Shown here in pieces: positions 34,093-45,209 of a stretch of 64,000 bases of DNA. The DNA comes from Lewinella sp. IMCC34183. Lineage in GTDB: Bacteria > Bacteroidota > Bacteroidia > Chitinophagales > Saprospiraceae. The position numbers and the translations under genes were made by a program. Numbering within the stretch: position 1 is the first letter of the stretch; the number at the start of each line of letters is the position of its first letter. The notes below the pieces were generated by a model. That model ran no database searches. It was not told the origin of the DNA and saw only the letters and a program-made list of their open reading frames with translations. The stretch spans positions 62,001 to 126,000 of the forward strand of contig NZ_QMEM01000002.1 in assembly GCF_003390915.1 (NCBI RefSeq), written 5' to 3'.

Positions 34093-34650
34093 TTACTTCT
34101 TAGCGGCGGTCTTACCAGCTTTGCGGCGGATCTCCTCACCTTCGAAGCGAATACCTTTACCCTTGTAGGGCTCGGGCTTCCGCAGCGAACGGATCTTGGC
34201 GGCCACCTGTCCGACGAGTTGCTTGTCGGTGCTGGACAGTTTGATGATGGGGTTCTTACCCTTGGCGTTCACGGTTTCGACCACCACTTCCTTGGGTACG
34301 ATGAAGTATACCGGGTGGGAGTAACCGAGGGTAAGGATGAGCAGGTTGCCCTTGTTTTCAGCACGGTAACCCACGCCGATCACTTCGAGCGAGAGGTTGT
34401 AGCCGTTGGTTACGCCTTCGACCATGTTGGCCAGCAGCGAACGGTAGAGACCGTGGAAGCTGCGGTGGCGCTTGCTGTCGGTGGGGCGGGTGACCTGGAC
34501 ATCCGAATCATTGATTTCGATGCCCATGTCGGGATCGACCTGCTGGGTCAGCTCGCCCTTGGGGCCCTTCACCGTGACCAGGTTACCCTTGGAGACGGAG
34601 ACGGTAACGCCCGAGGGCAGTTCAACCGGGTTTTTGCCAATTCTAGACAT
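34093..34650 (-). CDS. rplF: 50S ribosomal protein L6
   Basis: The 185-residue protein starts [17 protein letters not shown] and has [10 protein letters not shown] in the first domain and [20 protein letters not shown] near the end, the L6 signature (PEPYKGKGI). L6 binds helix 97 of 23S rRNA near the elongation factor site. Length is normal. It lies 52 bp after rpsH. Confidence 0.97.
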   Translation of the reverse strand: MSRIGKNPVELPSGVTVSVSKGNLVTVKGPKGELTQQVDPDMGIEINDSDVQVTRPTDSKRHRSFHGLYRSLLANMVEGVTNGYNLSLEVIGVGYRAENKGNLLILTLGYSHPVYFIVPKEVVVETVNAKGKNPIIKLSSTDKQLVGQVAAKIRSLRKPEPYKGKGIRFEGEEIRRKAGKTAAKK

Positions 34651-34702
34651 AATATTGGAGTTGATCTTACGGCGGAGTATTCCGCCTGCAGAGGTGGACT
34701 AT

Positions 34703-35113
34703 TTAGTATACGTAGGCGAGTACCTCTCCACCGACGTTCTGATCGGTAGCCTGGCGGCCGGTCATGAGACCCTTGCTGGTGGATACGATGGCGATACCAA
34801 GCCCGTTGATGACACGGGGCATAGCGTCCGCCTTGGCGTACTGCCGCAGACCGGGCTTCGACACGCGGACGAGCTTGCGGATCACGGGACGCTTGGTTTC
34901 ACGCTCGTACTTGAGGGCGATGGAAATGGTGCCCTGCTTGCCTTTGCCGGCCTCGTCGTCAAACTTGTACTTCAGGATGAACCCCTGGTCGTACAGAATC
35001 TCGGTGAGGCGCTTTTTGGTGCGGGAAGCGGGGACGGTAACTACCCGGTGACCGGCAACCTGTGCGTTGCGGATGCGGGTAAGGTAGTCGGCAATAGGAT
35101 CAGTAACTGCCAT
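34703..35113 (-). CDS. rpsH: 30S ribosomal protein S8
   Basis: The 136-residue protein starts MAVTDPIADYLTRIRNAQVA, the S8 N-terminus, and ends with ISTSKGLMTGRQATDQNVGGE, the RNA-binding tail that contacts helix 21 of 16S rRNA. In E. coli S8 represses the spc operon at the rplE start; no comparable mRNA site was identified here. It lies 111 bp after rpsN. Confidence 0.97.
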   Translation of the reverse strand: MAVTDPIADYLTRIRNAQVAGHRVVTVPASRTKKRLTEILYDQGFILKYKFDDEAGKGKQGTISIALKYERETKRPVIRKLVRVSKPGLRQYAKADAMPRVINGLGIAIVSTSKGLMTGRQATDQNVGGEVLAYVY

Positions 35114-35224
35114 GGAAAAAGTATTGCGCTCCTAGGTTTTCCCGTCAGGGGAACTGCTGGAACTGTAAGGGAATAGTCCGTGAGGACTTAAGAATTGCTC
35201 GGGATGCTTCCGCGAAGGGGAGCG

Positions 35225-35494
35225 TTACCAGGAAGCCTTGCGAACGCCGGGGATCTTGCCGTCAAGTGCCATTTCACGGAACTTTACGCGGCAGAGGCCG
35301 AACTTACGCATGTAGCCCTTGGGGCGACCGGTGAGTCCACAACGGTTATGGAGGCGGATGGGGTTGGAGTTGCGGGGGAGCTTATCCAGCTCTTCCCACT
35401 CTCCGGCGGCCTTCAGCGCGGCACGCTTCTCGGCGTACTTGGCGACCATGCGCTCCCGCTTACGTTCGCGGGCGATCAGTGATTTACGGGCCAT
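35225..35494 (-). CDS. rpsN: 30S ribosomal protein S14 (zinc-free type)
   Basis: The 89-residue protein starts [20 protein letters not shown] and has [21 protein letters not shown] near residue 50. The CxxC pairs of the zinc-binding S14 type are missing, and its length is that of the long zinc-independent form. Its ATG shares one base with the rplE stop, so translation is coupled. Confidence 0.97.
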   Translation of the reverse strand: MARKSLIARERKRERMVAKYAEKRAALKAAGEWEELDKLPRNSNPIRLHNRCGLTGRPKGYMRKFGLCRVKFREMALDGKIPGVRKASW

Positions 35495-36057
35495 TATTGG
35501 TTGTTGTTCTGGTTCTTGAAAGGAAGACCGAGTTCGCGGAGCAGGGCGAGTGCTTCGGCATCGGTCTTGGCACTGGTGACGAAGGTGATATCGAAACCGG
35601 TAATGTTGGCTACGTCATCCAGGCTGATCTCGGGGAAGATGATCTGCTCGGATACGCCCATGGTGTAATTACCACGGCCGTCGAAGCTCTTGTCGTTGAT
35701 ACCGCGGAAGTCCCGGACACGGGGCAGGGCGGTAGAGATGAGGCGATCGAGGAAGTCGTACATCTTCTCCCGGCGTAGGGTAACCTTAGCACCGATGGCC
35801 ATACCGTCGCGCAACTTGAAGTTGGAGACGGATTTCTTGGCCTTCGTGGTGACGGCCTGCTGGCCGGCGACGAGGGTCATTTCCTTCACCGCGTTCTCCA
35901 CGAGCTTACGATCCTGGGTGCCCTTACCTACGCCCTGGTTGATGGCGATCTTCAGCAGACGGGGGACCTCCATGGGTGACCGGTAACCGAACTGTTCCTG
36001 CAGCTTGCTGCGGACTTCGTCGTCGTACTTCTTCTTTAGTCTTGGCGTGTAGCTCAT
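35494..36057 (-). CDS. rplE: 50S ribosomal protein L5
   Basis: The 187-residue protein has [20 protein letters not shown] near residue 32 and a [20 protein letters not shown] segment near 92 with [10 protein letters not shown], both typical for L5, which binds 5S rRNA and bridges to S13. The Asn/Gln-rich tail is short and harmless. It overlaps rplX by one base at 36057 and rpsN by one base at 35494. Confidence 0.97.
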   Translation of the reverse strand: MSYTPRLKKKYDDEVRSKLQEQFGYRSPMEVPRLLKIAINQGVGKGTQDRKLVENAVKEMTLVAGQQAVTTKAKKSVSNFKLRDGMAIGAKVTLRREKMYDFLDRLISTALPRVRDFRGINDKSFDGRGNYTMGVSEQIIFPEISLDDVANITGFDITFVTSAKTDAEALALLRELGLPFKNQNNNQ

Positions 36058-36425
36058 TATGCGATGATGTTATCGTTACGCTTACCGTAGCGCTGGAGCT
36101 TTCCGTTGTCATCGCGCTTGCGACCGACGCGGGTCGGCGTCACTTCGTCAACGGAAGGATCTACCAGCATCAGGTTGCTGATGTGGATGGGGGTAGCCTT
36201 CTCAACGATTCCTCCGGCAGAGTCCTCGGTGGGCTTTTGGTGCTTCTTGCGCAGGTTTACGCCGTCGACCAGGGCGCGGTTGTCCTCGGGGAAGATCTCG
36301 AGTACCTCGCGGGCGGTGGTACGGTCCTTGTAGGCGCCGCTGATCACGACCACCCGATCGCCCTTCTTGATCTTAAGCTTGGGCGTGTGGCGCTTCTGCT
36401 TGTCTTTATAGGTCTTGTTAGCCAT
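36057..36425 (-). CDS. rplX: 50S ribosomal protein L24
   Basis: The 122-residue protein has the KOW motif [20 protein letters not shown] near residue 18 and [20 protein letters not shown] near 54, both L24 features. L24 helps start 50S assembly at the 5' end of 23S rRNA. It is slightly longer than the E. coli form (104) because of a basic tail. It lies 12 bp after rplN. Confidence 0.97.
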   Translation of the reverse strand: MANKTYKDKQKRHTPKLKIKKGDRVVVISGAYKDRTTAREVLEIFPEDNRALVDGVNLRKKHQKPTEDSAGGIVEKATPIHISNLMLVDPSVDEVTPTRVGRKRDDNGKLQRYGKRNDNIIA

Positions 36426-36437
36426 TGGTGGTTGTGT

Positions 36438-36806
36438 TTAGAGTACCTCGGGAGCGAGGGATACGATCTTCATATAATCGCGGTCGCGAAGCTCGCGGGC
36501 CACGGGGCCGAAAATGCGGGTGCCGCGGGGTTCCTCGGCGGCATTAAGGAGAACTACCGCGTTGTCGTCGAAGCGGATGTACGATCCGTCCTTGCGGCGG
36601 ATTTCTTTCTTGGTGCGCACCACAACGGCCTTGGAGACGGAGCCTTTCTTGACGTTACCGCCCGGAGAGGCTTCCTTAACGCTGACTACTATCTGGTCAC
36701 CGATGGTGGCGTAACGGCGCTTCGAGCCGCCCAGTACGCGAATACAGAGCACTTCCTTGGCACCGCTGTTGTCGGCTACGCGCAAACGTGATTCCTGTTG
36801 GATCAT
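36438..36806 (-). CDS. rplN: 50S ribosomal protein L14
   Basis: The 122-residue protein starts [20 protein letters not shown] and has the L14 signature region [20 protein letters not shown] and [21 protein letters not shown]14 lies at the subunit interface (bridge B8). Length is exactly typical. It lies 32 bp after rpsQ. Confidence 0.98.
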   Translation of the reverse strand: MIQQESRLRVADNSGAKEVLCIRVLGGSKRRYATIGDQIVVSVKEASPGGNVKKGSVSKAVVVRTKKEIRRKDGSYIRFDDNAVVLLNAAEEPRGTRIFGPVARELRDRDYMKIVSLAPEVL

Positions 36807-36838
36807 TTCAACTTTCTTTTACTGCCGTTTACGATTGG

Positions 36839-37315
36839 TTACTTGGCCTTCTCCAGTACGGAGATGAGGCGCCAGCGCTTACGCCGGCTCAGCGGGCGGC
36901 ACTCCGTGATGCGGACCAGGTCGCCGATCTGGCATTCGTTGGTCTCATCGTGGGCGATCAGCTTCTTCGTTTTCTTTACGTACTTGCCGTAAATGGGGTG
37001 CTGCAGGCGGCGCTCGATGGCGACGGCAATGGTCTTGTCCATCTTATTGCTCACCACGTAGCCCTCCCGGGTCTTACGCAGGTTGCGACCGCCCTTACCC
37101 AGTTTGTGGGCCTGGTGGGCCTCATCGGGTGTTGCGGTACTGCTGGTTGCGGAAGCGTCGTCGCCGGTAACGGCGTCTACGACCTGCTCAACGGCATCCG
37201 TAGCGGCATCCACAACTGCGTCAGCTGCGTTGGTGACGGTTTCGACGACGCCGCCCTGCTGCTCTTCGGCCTGGGGCTGCTCGTTCTCCGGAGTGTTTTT
37301 TTCCTCGTTACTCAT
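36839..37315 (-). CDS. rpsQ: 30S ribosomal protein S17 with long acidic N-terminal extension
   Basis: The protein has 158 residues, almost twice the usual S17 (about 85). The S17 core begins near residue 75 ([20 protein letters not shown]) and includes [19 protein letters not shown] and [15 protein letters not shown]. The first about 72 residues are acidic and Ala/Val/Asp/Gln-rich (repeated DAVVDA/DAVEQ units) and could form an amphipathic helix or remain disordered. ATG 37315 is the only ATG before the core. An alternative is initiation at a non-ATG codon near the core, but codon composition stays coding-like throughout. Confidence 0.93.
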   Translation of the reverse strand: MSNEEKNTPENEQPQAEEQQGGVVETVTNAADAVVDAATDAVEQVVDAVTGDDASATSSTATPDEAHQAHKLGKGGRNLRKTREGYVVSNKMDKTIAVAIERRLQHPIYGKYVKKTKKLIAHDETNECQIGDLVRITECRPLSRRKRWRLISVLEKAK

Positions 37316-37323
37316 CTTGTCAG

Positions 37324-37584
37324 TTACTTTTTACGGCGGCGGCGGCGAATGTCATCACGCTTGGCAAGCGCTTCCTGGGGAAGGGCTTCCAGTTCACGGC
37401 GGCGGAGCTCGGTTTTGATCCGGGCCACGTCGCGGCGAACGGTGCGCAGCTGGAGGGGATTTTCGATACCGTTCACGGTATGGTCGAAGGTCATTTTTTC
37501 AAGGCTGGTGGTGCTCTCGTTCAACTGATCCCGGAGGTCAGCGTCGGAAGCATCCCGCAGCTCTAATGTCTTATTACTCGCCAT
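37324..37584 (-). CDS. rpmC: 50S ribosomal protein L29
   Basis: The 86-residue protein has [20 protein letters not shown] near the start and a [20 protein letters not shown] helix near residue 46, the two-helix L29 pattern, plus a basic tail RRRRRKK. L29 lies at the peptide exit site. It is slightly longer than the E. coli protein (63). It lies between rplP and rpsQ in canonical order, 8 bp before rpsQ. Confidence 0.95.
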   Translation of the reverse strand: MASNKTLELRDASDADLRDQLNESTTSLEKMTFDHTVNGIENPLQLRTVRRDVARIKTELRRRELEALPQEALAKRDDIRRRRRKK

Positions 37585-37650
37585 CGGAAATTGATTGTAC
37601 CGCGCGGCACGCCGGCGGATTTAGCTTAGTAGTTATGGTTGAACGGGAGG

Positions 37651-38070
37651 TTAGCCCTGGTAATCGACGCGGGTGATCGTCTTGGTGAGTACCGGAAGCT
37701 TCTGAGCGGCCAGGCGAAGCGCCTCTTCGGCTACCTCGCGCGTCACCCCGTCGAGTTCGAACAAGACGCGGCCCGGCTGCACCTGAGCGACCCAGTGGTC
37801 GAGTGCACCCTTACCCTTACCCATACGTACCTCAAGCGGCTTGCTGGTAATGGGCTTGTCGGGGAAAATGCGGATCCACACCTTACCCTCACGCTTCATG
37901 TGGCGGGTCATGGCAATACGGGCAGCTTCGATCTGCCGGTTGGTGATCCGACCGGAATCCAGGCTCTTGAGCCCAAAACTTCCAAAGGAAACCAAGTTAC
38001 CGCGGCCAGCCAGACCGGTGTTGCGACCTTTCTGCTGCTTGCGGTATTTCGTTCTTTTCGGCTGTAACAT
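37651..38070 (-). CDS. rplP: 50S ribosomal protein L16
   Basis: The 139-residue protein starts [20 protein letters not shown] and has the L16 signatures [20 protein letters not shown] and [20 protein letters not shown], then [18 protein letters not shown]16 shapes the A-site region of 23S rRNA. A good promoter lies 36 bp upstream, so this gene can be transcribed separately from rpsC. Confidence 0.98.
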   Translation of the reverse strand: MLQPKRTKYRKQQKGRNTGLAGRGNLVSFGSFGLKSLDSGRITNRQIEAARIAMTRHMKREGKVWIRIFPDKPITSKPLEVRMGKGKGALDHWVAQVQPGRVLFELDGVTREVAEEALRLAAQKLPVLTKTITRVDYQG

Positions 38071-38105
38071 GTTACTTTTTTTAAGAGGGCCCTCTTAGAG
38101 CGGGG

Positions 38106-38137
38106 CAAAGGTACGGTTTTCCTGGTGGAATGGGAAA
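38106..38137 (-). promoter_or_regulatory. internal promoter in the ribosomal block, before rplP
   Basis: On the minus strand TTTC (38137-38134), a 20-nt spacer and TACCTTTG (38113-38106) fit the Bacteroidota consensus TTTG-N19-21-TAnnTTTG with one mismatch in the -33 box. It would start transcription about 30 bp before rplP and drive rplP to secY. Confidence 0.65.
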
Positions 38138-38220
38138 CTTCCAGCCAGTTTTCTTCCTAACGCGGAAAGCAAGGCAGCGGCCGGAGGATTCCGGATGCTG
38201 CCCTGCTAGTCGGTGGGGAG

Positions 38221-38255
38221 GAAGACCAGCGCAAAACGCTGTTTTGATGGTCTTC
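38221..38255 (-). other. structured hairpin in the rpsC-rplP spacer
   Basis: GAAGACCA (38221-38228) and TGGTCTTC (38248-38255) form a perfect 8-bp outer stem, and AAAAC (38233-38237) pairs with GTTTT (38241-38245) inside it. The spacer between rpsC and rplP is 285 bp and otherwise lacks genes. The hairpin could attenuate read-through from rpsC or bind a ribosomal protein; no T-run follows, so a simple terminator is less likely. Confidence 0.45.
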
Positions 38256-38355
38256 GGTTCGGTTGTTCTCGCCGGAGGCGGTTAAGTCGGCCGAATTACA
38301 GTGCGGAGCACGTTTCCGGCGTGGGTATTGTAGTAAGGGATTGTAGCGGGGAAGC

Positions 38356-39102
38356 CTACCGGCGTCCGCCGCCACCACCACCACCGCGGCGTCCGCCACG
38401 GCTGCCGCCGCCGCCGCCACGACGGTCGTCGCGGTCGCCTTTGGTAGCCAGGCCGGCGTTGGGGTTGAGATCGCGCTTGCCGAGGACCTCACCCTTACAG
38501 AGCCATACCTTGATGCCGATACGGCCGTAGACGGTATGTGCTTCTTTGTGGGCGTAGTCGATATCGGCACGGAAGGTGTGCAGCGGGGTGCGTCCCTCCT
38601 TGTACTCCTCGGTACGGCTCATATCGGAACCGTTAAGGCGACCCGAAATACGGATCTTGATTCCTTCGGCTCCGGCGCGCATGGTCGAGGCGATGCTCGT
38701 CTTGATGGCGCGGCGGTAGTTGATACGGGCCTCGATCTGGTTGGCGATGGACTCCGCAACGATGTTGGCATCCATCTCCGGCTTGCGGATCTCGATGATG
38801 TTGATCTGGATGTCCTTGTCCGTTAATCGGCGCAGCTCCTCACGGATCTGGTCGATTTCCTTACCGCCCTTACCGATGATGATACCGGGGCGCGAGGTGT
38901 GGATGGTGAGCGTGACCCGCTTGAGCGTACGCTCAATGATGATCCGGGCGATGCCGCCCTTGTTGATCCGGGTTTCGAGGTAGGTACGCAGCTTCTCGTC
39001 TTCAATGACGTTGGCGGCGTAATCTTTATCAGCGAACCAGTTACTGTCCCAGCCGCGAATGTAACCGAGGCGGTTACCAATTGGATTTGTCTTTTGACCC
39101 AT
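38356..39102 (-). CDS. rpsC: 30S ribosomal protein S3 with RGG-like tail
   Basis: The 248-residue protein starts [20 protein letters not shown] and has the KH motif [19 protein letters not shown] near residue 77 and the S3 C-domain ([33 protein letters not shown]). The last about 28 residues ([10 protein letters not shown] onward) are a Gly/Arg-rich RGG-type tail not seen in E. coli S3. S3 lies at the mRNA entry tunnel and has helicase activity with S4/S5. It lies 6 bp after rplV. Confidence 0.97.
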   Translation of the reverse strand: MGQKTNPIGNRLGYIRGWDSNWFADKDYAANVIEDEKLRTYLETRINKGGIARIIIERTLKRVTLTIHTSRPGIIIGKGGKEIDQIREELRRLTDKDIQINIIEIRKPEMDANIVAESIANQIEARINYRRAIKTSIASTMRAGAEGIKIRISGRLNGSDMSRTEEYKEGRTPLHTFRADIDYAHKEAHTVYGRIGIKVWLCKGEVLGKRDLNPNAGLATKGDRDDRRGGGGGSRGGRRGGGGGGGRR

Positions 39103-39108
39103 GGGTTG

Positions 39109-39507
39109 TTATTCTTGGACGGTTTCTGGTTCAGTCGCTTCCACTCCCTCGCTGGGCAGGGCAACACTGTTGGATACTTTAATCGTGATGTGGCAGCTGT
39201 GCTTCCGGATGCGGTGCGCACGACCGTGGGGGGCCGGACGGAAACGCTTGATCTGGGCGCCGGCGTCGGCATAGATCTCGCTGATCACCAGTTCGAACTC
39301 GTCGGCGCTCTGCAGGCCGTCGGTCTTGTACTCCCAGTTGGCGATGGCCGAAAGCAGGTTCTTGCGCAGCCAGATGGCGGCTTCCTGCTTGCTGTACTCC
39401 AGAATACCCAGAGCCTCACCTACCCGCTTGCCGCGGATCAGGTCGACGACGAGCCGCATCTTGCGGACCGACATCGGAATGCTATTTAAACTTGCTGTTG
39501 CTTCCAT
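39109..39507 (-). CDS. rplV: 50S ribosomal protein L22
   Basis: The 132-residue protein has IPMSVRKMRLVVDLIRGKRV near residue 10, the L22 beginning, and IKRFRPAPHGRAHRIRKHSC near 85, the extended loop that lines the exit tunnel and carries macrolide-relevant positions. The tail (VEATEPETVQE) is a short acidic extension. It lies 162 bp after rpsS; a large inverted repeat fills that gap. Confidence 0.97.
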   Translation of the reverse strand: MEATASLNSIPMSVRKMRLVVDLIRGKRVGEALGILEYSKQEAAIWLRKNLLSAIANWEYKTDGLQSADEFELVISEIYADAGAQIKRFRPAPHGRAHRIRKHSCHITIKVSNSVALPSEGVEATEPETVQE

Positions 39508-39593
39508 TACTTGGATAAAAATTACGAGGGAACGGGTTAGTAAGCCGGGCTCTTGCGGGCGAGGACTTACTCTTCCTTCACTCAGTTTTAAAG

Positions 39594-39669
39594 TACGGTA
39601 GTACTGTAGTCTGGTAGTACGGTAGCCGGAGCGCGCTGCTACCGTACTACTGTACTACCGACTACCGTA
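39594..39669. repeat. long imperfect inverted repeat between rpsS and rplV
   Basis: A 32-nt arm (39594-39625) made of TACGGTAG/TAGTACTG words is mirrored by a 31-nt arm (39639-39669) around a 13-nt GC-rich loop; most positions can pair. The repeat ends immediately before the rpsS stop codon and forms a long stem-loop in the mRNA. It contains repeated TAGTACGG words, so expansion by slippage is possible. Confidence 0.75.
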
Positions 39670-39936
39670 CTATTTCTTCTTACCGCCGTGTCCGCGGAAC
39701 GAACGGGTAGGCGCAAACTCACCGAGCTTGTGACCGACCATGTTCTCCGTAACGTAGACGGGGACGTGGGTTTTGCCGTTGTGGACCGCGATCGTCAGGC
39801 CGACCATGTCGGGAACGATCATGGAAGCGCGCGACCAGGTCTTGATCATGCCCTTGCGACCGCCCTCCTGCGACTTGACGATCTTGTCGTAAAGCTTGTG
39901 GAAAACGTAGGGGCCTTTCTTGAGGGAACGTGCCAT
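39670..39936 (-). CDS. rpsS: 30S ribosomal protein S19
   Basis: The 88-residue protein starts [20 protein letters not shown] and has [20 protein letters not shown] and [18 protein letters not shown], the S19 signature and tail. S19 binds the head of the 30S subunit with S13. Length is normal. It lies 3 bp after rplB. Confidence 0.98.
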   Translation of the reverse strand: MARSLKKGPYVFHKLYDKIVKSQEGGRKGMIKTWSRASMIVPDMVGLTIAVHNGKTHVPVYVTENMVGHKLGEFAPTRSFRGHGGKKK

Positions 39937-39939
39937 AAT

Positions 39940-40776
39940 TTACTTCTTGTTCTTGGTCTTGCGACGGCTGATGATCATTTTGTTGCTTGCCTTGTTGACG
40001 TTGCGCGTCTTCTGGCCCTTGGCCATGATGCCGGTACGCGAACGGGGGTGACCTCCCGAGGCGCGACCCTCACCACCACCCATGGGGTGATCGACGGGGT
40101 TCATAGCGACACCGCGAACGCGGGGGCGACGACCCAGCCAACGGTTCCGGCCCGCCTTACCGGCAACGGTCAGGGCGTGGTCGGGGTTGGACGTGGCGCC
40201 AATAACGGCCTTGCACGTCTTGAGGATACGACGAACCTCTCCGCTGGGCAACTTGACCGAAACGAAGCGTCCTTCCTTACCCATCAGCGTACCGTTGGTA
40301 CCCGCGGAACGGGCGAGGGCGGCACCCTTACCGGGCTGGAGTTCGATGTTGTGGATCTGGGCACCCAGGGGTACATCTCCCAGCAGCATACAGTTGCCGG
40401 TATCGGGGGTAGCGTCGGGACCACTTACGATGGTATCTCCTACGGTCAGTCCCTGGGGGGCAATGATGTAGCGCTTCTCCCCGTCGGTGTACTCGACCAA
40501 GGCGATGAAGGCGGTGCGGTTGGGATCGTACTCTATGGTCTTGACCTCGGCACGGATACCGTCTTTTTCGCGGCGGAAATCGACAATACGGTAGCGGCGC
40601 TTGTGTCCGCCGCCACGCTGGCGTACGGTCATCTTACCGGTACGGTTACGACCGCCGGTCCGCTTCACGGGGGCCAGCAGGCTCTTTTCCGGCTTATCTC
40701 CCGTCAGTTCGGTAAACTTGTTACCTACGTGGAAGCGGGATCCGGCAGATACCGGCTTAAACTTCTTGATTGGCAT
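39940..40776 (-). CDS. rplB: 50S ribosomal protein L2
   Basis: The 278-residue protein has [20 protein letters not shown] near residue 40 and [20 protein letters not shown] near 218, which includes the conserved His region near the peptidyl transferase centre, followed by [10 protein letters not shown]. Length is typical (about 275). It lies 3 bp before rpsS and 87 bp after rplW. Confidence 0.98.
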   Translation of the reverse strand: MPIKKFKPVSAGSRFHVGNKFTELTGDKPEKSLLAPVKRTGGRNRTGKMTVRQRGGGHKRRYRIVDFRREKDGIRAEVKTIEYDPNRTAFIALVEYTDGEKRYIIAPQGLTVGDTIVSGPDATPDTGNCMLLGDVPLGAQIHNIELQPGKGAALARSAGTNGTLMGKEGRFVSVKLPSGEVRRILKTCKAVIGATSNPDHALTVAGKAGRNRWLGRRPRVRGVAMNPVDHPMGGGEGRASGGHPRSRTGIMAKGQKTRNVNKASNKMIISRRKTKNKK

Positions 40777-40863
40777 TATTGCACTGGTTGTCCGGTGAAT
40801 CTCGGAGCAAAAAGACGGTTACCCAGATCGACCCTGGTCCGCTGCTCCCCACCCACCGGGGTT

Positions 40864-41160
40864 TTATAATTCGTTATACAAGTCGATCGTTTCTCCCTCA
40901 ATCAGGGTCACGATGGCTTTCTTGAAGCCCGAAACCCGACCGCGGATGACGCCCGACTTGGTCGATCTGTTTTTGGTCTTGCCCGGCATGTTCATGGTGT
41001 TGACCGAGTCTACGGTTACCCCGTAGCGGGCCTCCACGGCGTTACGGACCTGGATCTTGTTGGCGGATTTGTCCACCACGAAGGTGTACTGCTCCTTGCT
41101 TTCGCTGAGTAGTTCGGCTTTTTCCGAAACTACCGACTTGATGAGGATATTCTTAGCCAT
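40864..41160 (-). CDS. rplW: 50S ribosomal protein L23
   Basis: The 98-residue protein has VSEKAELLSESKEQYTFVVD near residue 11 and KIQVRNAVEARYGVTVDSVN near 35, both typical of L23, which docks SRP and trigger factor at the tunnel exit. MPGKTKNRSTKSG forms the tunnel loop. Its start overlaps the rplD stop by 8 bp. Confidence 0.97.
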   Translation of the reverse strand: MAKNILIKSVVSEKAELLSESKEQYTFVVDKSANKIQVRNAVEARYGVTVDSVNTMNMPGKTKNRSTKSGVIRGRVSGFKKAIVTLIEGETIDLYNEL

Positions 41161-41806
41161 TGGTCGTTGTGGTTTCGAAGGCGGCGAACTGCTCCTTCAG
41201 TTTATCAATTGCGCCCTCGGCGATGAGTATGGTTCCGGCCCGCATCACCTCGTAGGTGTTTACGGCTCCGGCACTCACGATGGTGCTGTCGGGCAGGTTA
41301 CGGCCGCTGCGGAAGACGTTGGCGTCATTCTCGGCGGTGATCAGGAGTACTTTGCCCTCGGTAGCGTTCACCGCACCGAGAAACTTGACAAATTCCTTGG
41401 TCTTGGGAGCGTCGAACTTGAGGTCCTCGACCAGCTTGATCTTACCGTCGGCCGCTTTGGCGGAGAAGGCGGAAGCCCGGGCGGTCAGCTTGACGCGCTT
41501 GTTGAGCTTGATGCCGTAGGTACGGGGGCGGGGGCCGAAGATGCGTCCACCGCTGCGGAACAGCGGGTTCTTGATGTCGCCCTTACGGGAGCCACCGGTA
41601 CCCTTCTGCTTGTGCAGTTTCTTGGTGGACCCGGCGATCTCACCGCGTTCCTTAGCCTTGTGGGTACCCTGCCGCTGGGCGGCGAGGTAAGCCTTTACGG
41701 CCAGGTAAACGGCGTGCTCGTTGGGCTCGACGCCGAAGATGTTGTCGGGCAGTTCGACCTCACGGCCGGTTTCGGCACCCATTGCGCTATGAACTTGGAG
41801 TTTCAT
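41153..41806 (-). CDS. rplD: 50S ribosomal protein L4
   Basis: The 217-residue protein has KAYLAAQRQGTHKAKERGEI near residue 33 and a KQKGTGGSRKGDIKNPLFRS loop near 69 followed by GGRIFGPRPRTY, which is the exit-tunnel extension of L4. In E. coli L4 also represses the S10 operon through the leader; such a leader is not proven here. It lies 26 bp after rplC. Confidence 0.97.
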   Translation of the reverse strand: MKLQVHSAMGAETGREVELPDNIFGVEPNEHAVYLAVKAYLAAQRQGTHKAKERGEIAGSTKKLHKQKGTGGSRKGDIKNPLFRSGGRIFGPRPRTYGIKLNKRVKLTARASAFSAKAADGKIKLVEDLKFDAPKTKEFVKFLGAVNATEGKVLLITAENDANVFRSGRNLPDSTIVSAGAVNTYEVMRAGTILIAEGAIDKLKEQFAAFETTTTNG

Positions 41807-41832
41807 GTCTTAGATAGTTTGTGGCGGGTGCC

Positions 41833-42453
41833 TTACTTGTGAAGAATTACGGTTCCGCCCTTTGGTCCGGGCACGGCGCCCTTCACCAGGATGAGGTTAC
41901 GGTCGGGGAATACCTTAAGTACCCGGAGGTTCTTGATGGTCACGCGACCACCACCGTCGCGGCCGGCCATCCGCATACCCTTGAATACACGGGCGGGGTA
42001 GCTGGCGGCACCGATCGAACCGGGAGCGCGCTGGCGGTTGTGCTGACCGTGGGTGGCGTCGTTGACACCCTTGAAGTTGTGGCGCTTTACTACGCCCTGA
42101 AAACCCTTACCCTTGCTGGTTCCGACGGCGGCGCACATGTCGCCTTCCACGAATACCTCGTCGACGGTAACGGTGTCGCCTAGGGCCTTGGTCAGGCTCA
42201 TGTCGCGAAACTCGATCACGTCGGTTTTGGGGGAGGTGTCGGCCGCTTTGAAGTGGCCGGCCAGCTGCTTGCTGGTCTTCTTTTCCTTGCGTTCGCCGTA
42301 GGCCAGCTGCAGGGCGTTGTACTGATCCGTATCGTCAGTCTTTACCTGGGTGACCACACAGGGCCCGGCTTCGATAACCGTACAGGCTACGTTGCGGCCC
42401 GCGTCGTCGAAGATGGAGGTCATCCCGACTTTCTTACCAATTATACCGTTCAT
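41833..42453 (-). CDS. rplC: 50S ribosomal protein L3
   Basis: The 206-residue protein starts [20 protein letters not shown] and has [20 protein letters not shown] near residue 117 and [20 protein letters not shown] near 143, the L3 signatures that reach the peptidyl transferase centre. Length is normal. It lies 127 bp after rpsJ; that spacer contains stable hairpins. Confidence 0.97.
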   Translation of the reverse strand: MNGIIGKKVGMTSIFDDAGRNVACTVIEAGPCVVTQVKTDDTDQYNALQLAYGERKEKKTSKQLAGHFKAADTSPKTDVIEFRDMSLTKALGDTVTVDEVFVEGDMCAAVGTSKGKGFQGVVKRHNFKGVNDATHGQHNRQRAPGSIGAASYPARVFKGMRMAGRDGGGRVTIKNLRVLKVFPDRNLILVKGAVPGPKGGTVILHK

Positions 42454-42499
42454 CGGTGATTATTTGTCCGCCTTCCCCTTCGTGGGGAGCGGGCGGTAT

Positions 42500-42565
42500 G
42501 CTCCCGTCCGATCTAGGGAGGGAGCAGTTAAGTAAAAGATTGTCCAACCGCCGCCGTAGCGGCGG
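42500..42565 (-). other. two hairpins in the rpsJ-rplC spacer, one with a UACG tetraloop
   Basis: Immediately after rpsJ the minus-strand RNA has CCGCCGC-TACG-GCGGCGG (42565-42548), a perfect 7-bp stem closed by a C(UACG)G tetraloop. Further on GCTCCC pairs with GGGAGC (42525-42520 with 42505-42500). They may protect 3' ends or regulate rplC translation. Confidence 0.55.
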
Positions 42566-42580
42566 GCGAGCGAGCTACGG

Positions 42581-42889
42581 TTAGGTCAGCTTCACCTGAA
42601 TGTCTACGCCACTGGGAAGCTCCAGCTTGGCCAGGGCGTCCACCGTCTTCTGGTTGGGCGTATAGATCTCGATGAGGCGCTTGTGCGTGCGCAATTGAAA
42701 CTGCTCCCGGGATTTCTTATTTACGTGCGGCGAGCGCAGAACGGTGTAAATATCTTTCTCGGTGGGCAGCGGAATCGGGCCGGTCACGATGGCCCCACTG
42801 TTCTTTACGGTCTTGACGATCTTCTCCGTGGACTTGTCCACCAGGTTATGATCGTAGGACCGCAGCTTAATGCGAATTTTCTGATTCAT
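42581..42889 (-). CDS. rpsJ: 30S ribosomal protein S10
   Basis: From ATG 42889 the 102-residue protein starts [20 protein letters not shown] and has [20 protein letters not shown] and [20 protein letters not shown], the S10 (NusE) features. It acts in the 30S head and in transcription antitermination with NusB. An upstream ATG at 42907 is in frame but adds six residues not typical for S10. It lies 138 bp after fusA. Confidence 0.98.
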   Translation of the reverse strand: MNQKIRIKLRSYDHNLVDKSTEKIVKTVKNSGAIVTGPIPLPTEKDIYTVLRSPHVNKKSREQFQLRTHKRLIEIYTPNQKTVDALAKLELPSGVDIQVKLT

Positions 42890-43027
42890 GCCAGTTTTGT
42901 ATTTCAAAAATTGAAGGAGAGAAGGATGGATGGAATGAAGGCCGGGCCGTGCCGATTAACCCCTCATTCCATCAGTTCTCCAATCCATATAATTGCCGGC
43001 GTTCCGGCAATGGGGATTTTACGTGAT

Positions 43028-45160
<2,133 letters not shown>

Positions 45161-45209
45161 GGCAGGGAGGAATTTTAGATTTGAAATTTAAAATTGAACA
45201 GTGTCAATT

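Noticed and set aside
39594-39669. Repeat between rpsS and rplV as a CRISPR or IS end
   Set aside because: There are no spacers or evenly spaced repeats, and no transposase or target duplication is visible.
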